A DNA stretch of 5,211 nucleotides from the NCBI GenBank assembly GCA_946478935.1, contig CAMLEL010000209.1:1-5211 (forward strand), written 5' to 3'. Shown in pieces: positions 1-4,873 of this stretch (positions are counted from its first letter, which is position 1; every line of letters begins with the position of its first letter). The notes under the pieces are model-generated. The model ran no database searches, was not told the DNA's origin, and was given only the letters and a program-made list of their open reading frames with translations. A program made the translations under genes and the position numbers. Source of the stretch: an uncultured Armatimonadota bacterium. GTDB taxonomy: Bacteria; Armatimonadota; Fimbriimonadia; Fimbriimonadales; Fimbriimonadaceae.

Positions 1-490
1 CGATTTCGGAGGCGCCCGCCTCGACTGAGGCTTTGATTTCTTCGATCCGCTGCTTCAGAGGTGACAGCCCATGAGGGAAGCCAGCGGCTACGGCCGCAAC
101 CGGAATATTCGAACCGTCGAGCGCCTTGACCGCGGGGCCAACCATTTGGTGGTAGACGCAAACGGCGCCGACCTGGATTTCGAGGGAATCAGCCCCCAAC
201 GATTGCAAGAGGTCACGACGAACGGGCTGGCGTGCCTTGGCGCACAGCCGTTGGACTGTTCCCGGAGTGTCGTCCCCGGCGAGAGTCGTCAGATCCATAC
301 AGGTGATGGCTCGCAAGAGCCAGGCAGCCTGCCAGTCTTTTTTGACGGTTCGCCGTCCCGGAAGCGTGGCAGCCCTGCGTTCGACGGCGGAGCGATTAAC
401 CTGGATCGACTCGATCCAATCGAGGTCGAGCGGGATGCCTGGATTCCGATCGACTGGCTTAAGCAGATGGGCAATGTCGGGCGCGGACAT
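1..490 (-). CDS. deoC: Deoxyribose-phosphate aldolase, N-terminal half (partial at window edge)
   Basis: DeoC is a cytoplasmic class I (Schiff-base) aldolase that splits 2-deoxyribose 5-phosphate into glyceraldehyde 3-phosphate and acetaldehyde in deoxynucleoside salvage. The minus strand is open from ATG at 490 to the edge, giving 163 residues. From memory, the frame follows animal DERA closely: PVDRNPG (12-18), LDLDWIESIQVN (21-32), RRTVKKDWQAAWLL (46-59), CMDLTTLAGDDT (64-75), the AVCVY strand (109-113), and PVAAVAAGFPHG (130-141), followed by an EEIKASVEAGASEI run that ends at residue 163. The next base is G, which suits the Asp of the usual EIDVV motif. That Asp and both catalytic lysines therefore lie outside the window. 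The family is about 220 residues in the short bacterial form and about 320 in the DERA-like form; the long N-terminal region here indicates the latter. AVCVY is followed by His where Pro is usual. No Shine-Dalgarno sequence precedes the ATG, but a TATAAT lies just upstream. The gene is divergent from the methyltransferase gene. The family call is secure. Confidence 0.95.
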   Translation of the reverse strand, partial: MSAPDIAHLLKPVDRNPGIPLDLDWIESIQVNRSAVERRAATLPGRRTVKKDWQAAWLLRAITCMDLTTLAGDDTPGTVQRLCAKARQPVRRDLLQSLGADSLEIQVGAVCVYHQMVGPAVKALDGSNIPVAAVAAGFPHGLSPLKQRIEEIKASVEAGASEI

Positions 491-497
491 TGATTTG

Positions 498-503
498 ATT
501 ATA
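498..503 (-). promoter_or_regulatory. Candidate -10 element of deoC, set for a leaderless transcript
   Basis: Read on the minus strand this is a perfect TATAAT, with seven bases between it and the deoC ATG at 490. Transcription normally starts about seven bases after the hexamer, so the message would begin at or one base before the ATG, with no room for a ribosome site. None is visible upstream either. A -35 box is not obvious: the expected position (about 521-526) reads CCTGTC. The element match is seen directly; its use is inferred. Confidence 0.55.
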
Positions 504-521
504 TTGGATAGAGGAGAGTGG

Positions 522-530
522 ACAGGTTTC
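522..530 (+). repeat. Direct repeat ACAGGTTTC, copy 1 (copy 2 at 613-621)
   Basis: The nine-base word ACAGGTTTC occurs twice in the 162-bp divergent spacer, here and at 613-621. This copy covers the position expected for the deoC -35 box; the other forms the left arm of the dyad on the methyltransferase promoter. That placement suggests a shared regulator half-site. The word is short enough that a chance repeat (a few per cent for a spacer this size) cannot be excluded. Confidence 0.35.
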
Positions 531-563
531 TCGCGTTCGACAGTGGCAAAAAATCAGCGACCC

Positions 564-580
564 CTAACTTTCGTTAGAAA
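564..580. promoter_or_regulatory. Overlapping small inverted repeats upstream of the methyltransferase promoter
   Basis: Two nested symmetries are visible: CTAAC (564-568) with GTTAG (573-577) around TTTC, and TTTC (569-572) with GAAA (577-580) around GTTA. They end eight bases before the candidate -35 box at 588. TTTC/GAAA also forms the centre of the dyad at 617-626. The site could be an upstream operator. It is not followed by a T run and lies outside any evident transcript, so it is not read as a terminator. Confidence 0.3.
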
Positions 581-587
581 TGAAGAC

Positions 588-615
588 TTGATTCTGATGC
601 GTATGTTTGTATACA
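588..615 (+). promoter_or_regulatory. Candidate sigma-70 promoter of the methyltransferase gene
   Basis: TTGATT (588-593) and TATACA (610-615) each match four of six consensus bases and are 16 bases apart. The predicted start near 622 would give a leader of about 31 bases carrying the GAGGAG ribosome site. The promoter is inferred by pattern only. Confidence 0.45.
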
Positions 616-633
616 GGTTTCGAAACTTTGTAT
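611..633. promoter_or_regulatory. Imperfect dyad over the methyltransferase promoter, candidate repressor operator
   Basis: The centre, GTTTCGAAAC (617-626), is a perfect 10-bp palindrome. It is flanked by ATACA on the left (611-615) and TGTAT on the right (629-633), with one base between centre and left arm and two between centre and right arm. It overlaps the candidate -10 box and the predicted transcription start, where a repressor would block initiation. Size and AT-rich arms resemble operators of TetR-like repressors, but no regulator gene is in the window, so the binding protein is unknown. Confidence 0.45.
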
Positions 634-638
634 GAAAC

Positions 639-644
639 GAGGAG
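639..644 (+). promoter_or_regulatory. Ribosome binding site fixing the methyltransferase start
   Basis: GAGGAG lies eight bases before ATG 653. The upstream in-frame ATG at 632 has no such site and sits inside the dyad, so 653 is preferred. Confidence 0.7.
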
Positions 645-652
645 AATTTGAA

Positions 653-1471
653 ATGCAATCCGTTCCAGCCAGCGCAACGTCATTTGTGGGCAACGTCCCT
701 GAGAATTACGAGAATTACATGGTGCCGCTCTTCATGCGGCCTTTCGCCCAGGACCTGGCTCGCAGAGTCAGCAAGACCTCACCGAACGATGTTTTGGAGC
801 TAGCTGCCGGTACTGGAGTGCTGACCGAGGAGTTGCGCAAAGCATTGCCTCAAGCGCGAATCGTGCCGACTGACCTTAATCAGGATATGTTGGACAAGGC
901 CAAAGAAGTCCGACCGGATTTGAACGTGGAGTACCGAACAGCAGATGCGCAAGAACTTCCGTTCGCGGATGCTTCTTTCGATGTGGTGGCGATGCAGTTT
1001 GGCTATATGTTCATTCCGGAGATCGCGAAGGCAGTTGCGGAGGCTTATCGCGTTCTGAAACCAGGTGGCCGATACCTGTTCAATACCTGGGACAGCATCG
1101 AAAAGAACCCGATGGCCAAGGTCACCTCGGTTGCCCTAACGGATGCGATCGAGCCAGGAGCTCCCAAGTTTCTGAACGTGCCGTTCGGATCTTACGATCC
1201 AAATCCGATTTTGGAAGTCCTTCGAGATGCCGGCTTCCAGATCGCCGATGCGGACTGGGTTGAGCATGAGACCTCGGCGCCCACGACCCGTGATGCGGCG
1301 ACTGGGTTGGTCAACGGAACGCCGATGTACAGTGCAATCGTGGAGAACAACCGAGATGCGGGAGTCATCCGTGACCAACTGGCGACGGCCTTTGCGGCCA
1401 AGTTTGGCGACAATCCGATGCGAACTTCGCTGCAAGCCTTGGTTTTTGAAGCCACCAAGCCGGTTAAGTAG
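653..1471 (+). CDS. Class I SAM-dependent methyltransferase (UbiE/Methyltransf_11-like), substrate unknown
   Basis: This is a complete 272-residue soluble protein with the Rossmann-like methyltransferase fold. Visible motifs in order are the SAM-binding motif I ELAAGTG (49-55), the acidic ribose-binding position in TDLNQDML (Asp74), TADAQELPF (96-104) contacting the adenine ring, SFDVV (108-112), and VLKPGG (134-139) after the fourth strand. The remaining ~130 residues are the variable cap that usually selects substrate, including a GTP..Y segment and a C-terminal QALVFEA strand. The substrate cannot be read from this. UbiE-like relatives act on quinone precursors, lipids or small molecules, but nothing here marks quinone synthesis, and a ubiE/menG call would be over-reach. 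The start is set by GAGGAG at 639-644; an in-frame ATG at 632 would add seven residues. The gene stands alone, divergent from deoC, with its own promoter, a dyad and a terminator, which suggests individual control. There is no signal peptide or membrane segment. Confidence 0.88.
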   Translation: MQSVPASATSFVGNVPENYENYMVPLFMRPFAQDLARRVSKTSPNDVLELAAGTGVLTEELRKALPQARIVPTDLNQDMLDKAKEVRPDLNVEYRTADAQELPFADASFDVVAMQFGYMFIPEIAKAVAEAYRVLKPGGRYLFNTWDSIEKNPMAKVTSVALTDAIEPGAPKFLNVPFGSYDPNPILEVLRDAGFQIADADWVEHETSAPTTRDAATGLVNGTPMYSAIVENNRDAGVIRDQLATAFAAKFGDNPMRTSLQALVFEATKPVK

Positions 1472-1481
1472 TTTAAAGTTC

Positions 1482-1503
1482 GGCCCGTTTTCGGGCTGAT
1501 TTG
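1482..1503 (+). terminator. Short intrinsic terminator after the methyltransferase gene
   Basis: GCCCG (1483-1487) pairs perfectly with CGGGC (1492-1496) around TTTT, with one extra G-U pair outside, eleven bases after the stop codon. The following TGATTT is a weak U tract. A factor-independent terminator is likely but probably leaky. Confidence 0.6.
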
Positions 1504-1510
1504 CGATAAG
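1502..1510 (+). promoter_or_regulatory. Candidate extended -10 promoter of the lysozyme-like gene
   Basis: TGCGATAAG combines the TGn extension with GATAAG, which matches four of six bases of TATAAT. Transcription would start near 1517, downstream of ATG 1511, which favours ATG 1550 as the start. No good -35 box is seen; the expected place is occupied by the terminator hairpin. Confidence 0.35.
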
Positions 1511-1512
1511 AT

Positions 1513-1546
1513 GGATTCCGCGAGCAATGGATTGCCCGCGGAATTC
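1513..1546 (+). promoter_or_regulatory. Long near-perfect hairpin in the leader of the lysozyme-like gene
   Basis: ATTCCGCG (1515-1522) pairs with CGCGGAAT (1537-1544), and inside it GCAAT (1524-1528) pairs with ATTGC (1531-1535). A single A-C mismatch (1523/1536) separates the two stems. Outer bases 1513/1546 and 1514/1545 add a G-C and a G-U pair. The tip is only GG, so the last pair must open. It ends three bases before ATG 1550 and has no T run after it, so it is not a normal terminator. A leader structure limiting ribosome access, a processing site or a protein-binding cruciform are all possible. If translation began at ATG 1511 it would instead be coding. Confidence 0.6.
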
Positions 1547-1549
1547 GCA

Positions 1550-2929
1550 ATGTTGATCATGTCAATGGCCCTAGGGGCAGTCGTCGTTGGTATCCAGAGC
1601 CAACCTCTATTTTCACCGGAAGAGAAGCGTTTGGTTACGCGCTACTGGTCCACCCCCGGAAGGTACGTCACGGGCCCTCCAAAGGACTACAAGGCAAAGG
1701 GGCTTTGGCAGGTTCGCCTCTCGGTATCTGGCTCCACCTGGCTTTGGACCTTCAATCGTGCAAGAGGGGTCTTGATGAAGCCAACCAGCGACATCACGGG
1801 AAAAGAGGAGCGCGATAAAGCCTGGGATGCCTGGATTGGGGCGAAGTTCGACTATGACCGTTGGCAGGCTGGCCAGATCGCGGTTGCAGCGAACGCGATG
1901 GTGGTCGGTTCGGTGCCAAGTGTGGTGGACAATACAGTCCCCAAGGAAGAACCACCCTTTCCGGGTCCCATGCCCGAGGACATGTTGGCCTTTGTGCAGC
2001 AGCCATTCACGATGAATGTGAATGGCGAACCCACTCAAGCGCCTCCACCGGGCGATCCGCCCCTGTTTGCTGAGGCCGTTGTGCCGATGGAGCATCGGAT
2101 TATCTTCGACGACGGCACGGAGTTGGTGTATCAGGACAACACCAAGATGCGTCCGCGGTATCCGTACTATCGTTTTGACCAAGGCATTATCTCGGCCGGG
2201 CGTCGGGTGAGTTCGCTGCCCGCCAAAGAAATGGACTCGCTACTCAAGCTTGCCGGTGTCTCCGAGAGTGAGTCCAGGGTCATGAAGTCGGTCAGCATCC
2301 TTGAGGGTGGCTTTGACTCGGTTAACACCTACGATACGGGATATGTTTCGGTTGGATTCATTCAGTTCGCCTCTTTGAGAGATGGCGCGGGATCGCTGGG
2401 AAAAATGCTTCTGGACTATAAAACCGCCGATGCGCAAGGCTTTGGACAGGACTTCCGGAAGTTCGGGTTGGACGTCAGTCCCAGTGGGCATCTGGTGGCC
2501 CTGAATTGGCAGACCGGATTTGAGGCAGTCGGATCGGAGGCGAACAAGCGCATCATCGAGGATAAGCGCCTGATTGCGGCATTCCAGAGGGCTGGGTTAA
2601 AGAGTCCAAACTTTAACGCAGCCCAGATTCGAACGGCGAAGAGTCAGTACTACCCGGCGGACGACGTTGTGGATATCGGCCTTGCCGGGGTCAGTCTAAC
2701 CGGTCGTGTTCGTGACTTCATCAAGAGTGAAGCAGGGATGGCGACGTTGATGGATCGCAAGGTAAACACTGGCGGATTTGGACCCCTTGTCCAAACCCTC
2801 CAGCAGCTAGCGGTCGAAAAGAAGCTGCGTCAGTTCACCGATTTTGCGAAATTTGAGCGGGACATTGTGGTTGCTCTGAAGTATCGCAAAGACTATCTTG
2901 AGGACAAGTCGCTAAGTCAGCCGAAATAG
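1550..2929 (+). CDS. Uncharacterised, probably exported protein with a lysozyme-like C-terminal region
   Basis: I do not recognise this gene by name. From ATG 1550 it has 459 residues; ATG 1511 would add 13, giving 472. Residues 1-16 (MLIMSMALGAVVVGIQ) are hydrophobic and suit a signal peptide or anchor, although the usual positive charges are missing and no clean cleavage site shows. Residues 20-110 are rich in Trp and basic residues (GLWQVRLSV, TWLWTFNRARG). Residues 125-175 form a proline-rich linker (EEPPFPGPMPED, QAPPPGDPP). Residues 180-215 look beta-stranded (HRIIFDDGTELVY). The C-terminal region has EGGFDSVNTYDTG (252-264), then VSVGFIQFA (266-274). This E-G-x-(Y/F)-D-x-V-N-T-Y-D...S-x-G-x-x-Q pattern resembles lysozyme-fold murein hydrolases, with Glu252 the likely acid. 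The family link comes from memory of the motif and is tentative. It would act on cell-wall peptidoglycan if exported. The gene is monocistronic in appearance, with a hairpin in its leader and no clear Shine-Dalgarno sequence (weak CGGA at 1539-1542). Confidence 0.8.
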   Translation: MLIMSMALGAVVVGIQSQPLFSPEEKRLVTRYWSTPGRYVTGPPKDYKAKGLWQVRLSVSGSTWLWTFNRARGVLMKPTSDITGKEERDKAWDAWIGAKFDYDRWQAGQIAVAANAMVVGSVPSVVDNTVPKEEPPFPGPMPEDMLAFVQQPFTMNVNGEPTQAPPPGDPPLFAEAVVPMEHRIIFDDGTELVYQDNTKMRPRYPYYRFDQGIISAGRRVSSLPAKEMDSLLKLAGVSESESRVMKSVSILEGGFDSVNTYDTGYVSVGFIQFASLRDGAGSLGKMLLDYKTADAQGFGQDFRKFGLDVSPSGHLVALNWQTGFEAVGSEANKRIIEDKRLIAAFQRAGLKSPNFNAAQIRTAKSQYYPADDVVDIGLAGVSLTGRVRDFIKSEAGMATLMDRKVNTGGFGPLVQTLQQLAVEKKLRQFTDFAKFERDIVVALKYRKDYLEDKSLSQPK

Positions 2930-2949
2930 TGGTTCGTTGAAGAAAACCA
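2930..2949 (+). terminator. Weak hairpin just after the lysozyme-like gene
   Basis: TGGTT (2930-2934) pairs with AACCA (2945-2949) across a ten-base loop, directly after the stop codon. No T run follows. It is at best a poor terminator, and the end of this transcript is otherwise unmarked. Confidence 0.2.
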
Positions 2950-2980
2950 GGCATTGTTAGGCTCTTCAGAGAGTGGCCAT

Positions 2981-3013
2981 GCGGCTCGCCAGCTGGCGTG
3001 CAGTCCCAGCCGC
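2981..3013. promoter_or_regulatory. Palindrome in the spacer upstream of guaB, possible operator
   Basis: CGCCAGCTGGCG (2987-2998) is a perfect 12-bp palindrome that extends to 18 bp (2984-3001) with one T-T mismatch. It is enclosed by GCGGCT (2981-2986) and AGCCGC (3008-3013), a second, wider inverted repeat. The palindrome is centred about 48 bases before the inferred guaB transcription start, a usual place for a regulator site. The binding protein is unknown. A hairpin is also possible, but there is no T run for termination. Confidence 0.35.
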
Positions 3014-3028
3014 GACGATTGAATCAGC

Positions 3029-3034
3029 CATAAT
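3029..3034 (+). promoter_or_regulatory. Candidate -10 element of guaB
   Basis: CATAAT matches five of six consensus bases. Transcription would start near 3041, giving an 18-base leader that holds the AAGGAG ribosome site. The expected -35 position (about 3006-3011) does not resemble TTGACA. The nine bases GCCATAATC around it recur at 4857-4865 before the class II aldolase gene. Confidence 0.45.
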
Positions 3035-3047
3035 CGAGTGAAAAGCC

Positions 3048-3053
3048 AAGGAG
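3048..3053 (+). promoter_or_regulatory. Ribosome binding site fixing the guaB start
   Basis: AAGGAG lies five bases before ATG 3059. An in-frame GTG at 3038 lies upstream of this site and of the inferred transcription start, so it is unlikely to be used. Confidence 0.8.
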
Positions 3054-3058
3054 CCCCA

Positions 3059-4537
3059 ATGCCGGTTTTTCGCGAAGGTCTGAGCTTCGACGACGTTCTT
3101 TTAGTCCCCCGCCAAACCCAGGTCTTGCCCAGTGAGACCGATACCTCAACTCAATTCCTTAAGGGAATCCATTTGAAGACGCCGATTGTGACGGCGCCGA
3201 TGGATACGGTCACCGACTCCCGGATGGCCATCGCCATAGCCCGTGAAGGCGGAGTGGGCGTCATTCACCGCAACATGACGATCGAGCAGCAGTCCGAGCA
3301 GGTGGACCGCGTCAAACGATCCGAGAGCGGCGTTATCACGAATCCGTTCAAACTCGGTCCCGAAGAGACGATTCAGGATGCCGTCAACCTGATGGAGCAC
3401 TTCCATATTTCCGGTGTGCCCATTGTCGACCGCGACGGTCGCCTCGTTGGCATTCTCACCAACCGAGACATCCGCTTCGAGACCGACTATTCCAAGAGCA
3501 TTTCCGAACGGATGACTTCGACGAACCTCGTCACGGCGGGCGTCGGCACAACCTTGGAGCAGGCTCAAGCCATGCTGGCAGACCATCGAATCGAGAAGCT
3601 GCCGATCGTCGACGAGTCGGGGCTGCTCAAGGGTCTGATTACGATCAAGGACATTTTGAAGGTCCAGCGACATCCGCAGGCCACCAAAGACAGTCAGGGG
3701 CGACTTGTCTGCGGAGCAGCGATTGGAGCTCTGAGGCAGCCATATGAGCGGTCGAAGGCGCTTTTGGACGCAGGGGTCGACTTTGTTGTGATTGACGCCG
3801 CGCACGGCCATTCCAAGGGCGTTATGGATTGCGTCCGAATGCTAAAGGAAAAGCTTCCCGAGCTTCGCGTGATTGCCGGCAACGTGGCCACCAAAGAAGG
3901 CGTTCGGGCGCTCCACGAACTCGGGGCGGATGGGCTCCGATTGGGCATTGGCGCGGGCTCGATTTGCACCACCAGGGTAGTTGCCGGTGTTGGCGTGCCC
4001 CAGTTCACTGCAGTGCTCGAATGCTGCGAAGAGGCGAGCAAGCTGGGCATTCCCACGATCGCCGATGGCGGGATTCGCAGCTCAGGCGACATTGTGAAGT
4101 GTTTGGCAGCCGGAGCCAGCAGTGTGATGATGGGCAACATGTTTGCCGGTTGCGAGGAATCGCCGGGCGAGCTTGAAATCTATCGAAACCGAGCCTACAA
4201 GGTGTATCGAGGCATGGGTTCGATGGCCGCCATGAAGACTGGATCTAGCGATCGCTATATGCAGGTTAAAGAAGCCGGCGGAGTTATTGTGCCAGAGGGC
4301 GTCGAAGGGCGCGTTCCCTTCAAAGGTCCTCTTGCCGACACCATGGCCCAGTTGATTGGTGGCCTCAAATCTGGGATGGGGTATGTCGGGGCGGGGTCAT
4401 TGCAACAGCTTCGTGAGCATGCAGAGTTTATGAAGATTACTAACGCCGGCTTGCGTGAGAGCCATCCACACGACGTTTGGATCACGAAGGAGCCGCCGAA
4501 CTACTCTTCACCCATGTCAACTGGCGAAGGTGAGTAA
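3059..4537 (+). CDS. guaB: IMP dehydrogenase (EC 1.1.1.205)
   Basis: GuaB oxidises IMP to XMP with NAD+, the committed step of guanine nucleotide synthesis, as a cytoplasmic tetramer or octamer. The 492-residue length is typical. Residues 4-24 carry the N-terminal signature (FREGLSFDDVLLVP), and 43-53 TAPMDTVTD is the first barrel-strand motif. Two CBS modules interrupt the barrel at roughly 95-145 (ISGVPIVDRDGRLVGILTNRDIRF) and 155-203 (LPIVDESGLLKGLITIKDIL); in the family these bind ATP/GTP and tune activity. Then come DAAHGHS (246-252), the catalytic loop GIGAGSICTTR with nucleophile Cys303, IADGGIR (334-340), the flap start YRGMGSM (383-389), the Arg399-Tyr400 general base pair in SSDRY, and VPEGVEGRVPFKG (411-423). 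The loop has Ala299 where the usual text is GIGPGSIC. The end (ITKEPPNYS plus a short tail) is normal. The start is set by AAGGAG five bases upstream. The gene appears monocistronic: no purine gene adjoins it, and 100 bases separate it from the next possible frame. Confidence 0.98.
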   Translation: MPVFREGLSFDDVLLVPRQTQVLPSETDTSTQFLKGIHLKTPIVTAPMDTVTDSRMAIAIAREGGVGVIHRNMTIEQQSEQVDRVKRSESGVITNPFKLGPEETIQDAVNLMEHFHISGVPIVDRDGRLVGILTNRDIRFETDYSKSISERMTSTNLVTAGVGTTLEQAQAMLADHRIEKLPIVDESGLLKGLITIKDILKVQRHPQATKDSQGRLVCGAAIGALRQPYERSKALLDAGVDFVVIDAAHGHSKGVMDCVRMLKEKLPELRVIAGNVATKEGVRALHELGADGLRLGIGAGSICTTRVVAGVGVPQFTAVLECCEEASKLGIPTIADGGIRSSGDIVKCLAAGASSVMMGNMFAGCEESPGELEIYRNRAYKVYRGMGSMAAMKTGSSDRYMQVKEAGGVIVPEGVEGRVPFKGPLADTMAQLIGGLKSGMGYVGAGSLQQLREHAEFMKITNAGLRESHPHDVWITKEPPNYSSPMSTGEGE

Positions 4538-4556
4538 ATTCTCCAGTCGGTTGTCC

Positions 4557-4577
4557 TGCCACGACCTGTTCTTGGCA
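4557..4577 (+). terminator. Candidate hairpin after guaB
   Basis: TGCCA (4557-4561) pairs with TGGCA (4573-4577); inside, after one mismatch, GA pairs with TC around a five-base loop. It begins 19 bases after the guaB stop. What follows is A-rich rather than T-rich, so intrinsic termination on this strand is doubtful. Confidence 0.25.
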
Positions 4578-4637
4578 TGACCAAAAAACATGGAAATCGA
4601 CAGTCTCTGGTGAACAAACCCGCCGTAGTATGCAACT

Positions 4638-4850
4638 GTGAGACGAACACGCGAGCGTTTGGACGACGACGTCCGCCTGCTCGGGGTGGCCCGGGAAGAG
4701 GTTCGCTTTCTGGCTGCCATCGCCGATATCGTCCGAGATTTGATTGAAGACGAGCGCAGGACCCAAGCGATGAGTCGGTTTAATCGGGACGCGCCTCCTT
4801 CTGGAACGGCATACCCATTGACTTGTTTCCATCCGACCTTCCTGAATTAG
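4638..4850 (+). CDS. Possible small hypothetical protein, 70 residues, GTG start
   Basis: Between guaB and the class II aldolase gene a frame runs from GTG 4638 to TAG 4848-4850. I do not recognise the product. Residues 1-45 are charged and look strongly helical (RERLDDDVRLL, EVRFLAAIADIVRDLIEDERR), with hydrophobic residues spaced as in an amphipathic helix or coiled coil. The tail from about 50 is Pro- and aromatic-rich. Codon third positions are about 61 per cent G or C by count, in keeping with genes around it. Against it: there is no ATG and no Shine-Dalgarno sequence. A TAGTAT (4626-4631) lies six bases before the GTG and could drive a leaderless message. A stop codon in the same frame at 4626-4628 rules out a longer version. 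The opposite strand is also open over much of this stretch but overlaps guaB. It may be non-coding spacer; apart from this frame and the hairpin at 4557-4577, nothing is seen in 4538-4855. Confidence 0.4.
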   Translation: MRRTRERLDDDVRLLGVAREEVRFLAAIADIVRDLIEDERRTQAMSRFNRDAPPSGTAYPLTCFHPTFLN

Positions 4851-4855
4851 TCAGG
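4841..4855. repeat. Small perfect inverted repeat before the class II aldolase promoter
   Basis: CCTGA (4841-4845) and TCAGG (4851-4855) flank ATTAG. It ends directly before the extended -10 element and covers the stop codon of the possible small gene. It may be an operator or a weak hairpin. No T run follows, and five-base arms are common by chance. Confidence 0.25.
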
Positions 4856-4864
4856 TGCCATAAT
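4856..4864 (+). promoter_or_regulatory. Candidate extended -10 promoter of the class II aldolase gene
   Basis: TGC followed by CATAAT (five of six consensus bases) ends nine bases before ATG 4874. The start of transcription would fall near 4871, leaving at most a few leader bases. The GGCGG touching the ATG is too close to serve as a ribosome site, so a leaderless message is likely. Confidence 0.45.
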
Positions 4865-4873
4865 CACCGGCGG

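Noticed and set aside
71..635. Rightward open frames within 71-635
   Set aside because: They lie opposite the deoC frame, whose protein matches a known family along its whole visible length. The rightward products have no recognisable motif.
632..652. ATG at 632 as the methyltransferase start
   Set aside because: No ribosome site precedes it and it falls inside the dyad; GAGGAG is correctly placed for ATG 653.
1511..1549. ATG at 1511 as the start of the lysozyme-like protein
   Set aside because: It would translate the long hairpin and put 13 polar or mixed residues before the hydrophobic segment, and the inferred transcription start lies after it. It remains possible, since ATG 1550 also lacks a strong ribosome site.
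1613..2182. Leftward 189-residue open frame inside the lysozyme-like gene
   Set aside because: It is His-, Arg- and Trp-rich with no motif or ribosome site, as expected for an antisense shadow.
3038..3058. GTG at 3038 as the guaB start
   Set aside because: It has no ribosome site, lies before the inferred transcription start, and the family N-terminus begins at the ATG at 3059, which has AAGGAG five bases upstream.
3146..4140. Long leftward open frames opposite guaB
   Set aside because: They are antisense shadows of a strongly conserved gene in a GC-biased codon setting, with no recognisable products.
4482..4832. Leftward 116-residue open frame
   Set aside because: It overlaps the guaB end on the opposite strand, its composition (Ser-, Arg- and Cys-rich) is unlike a normal protein, and the rightward frame has better coding character.
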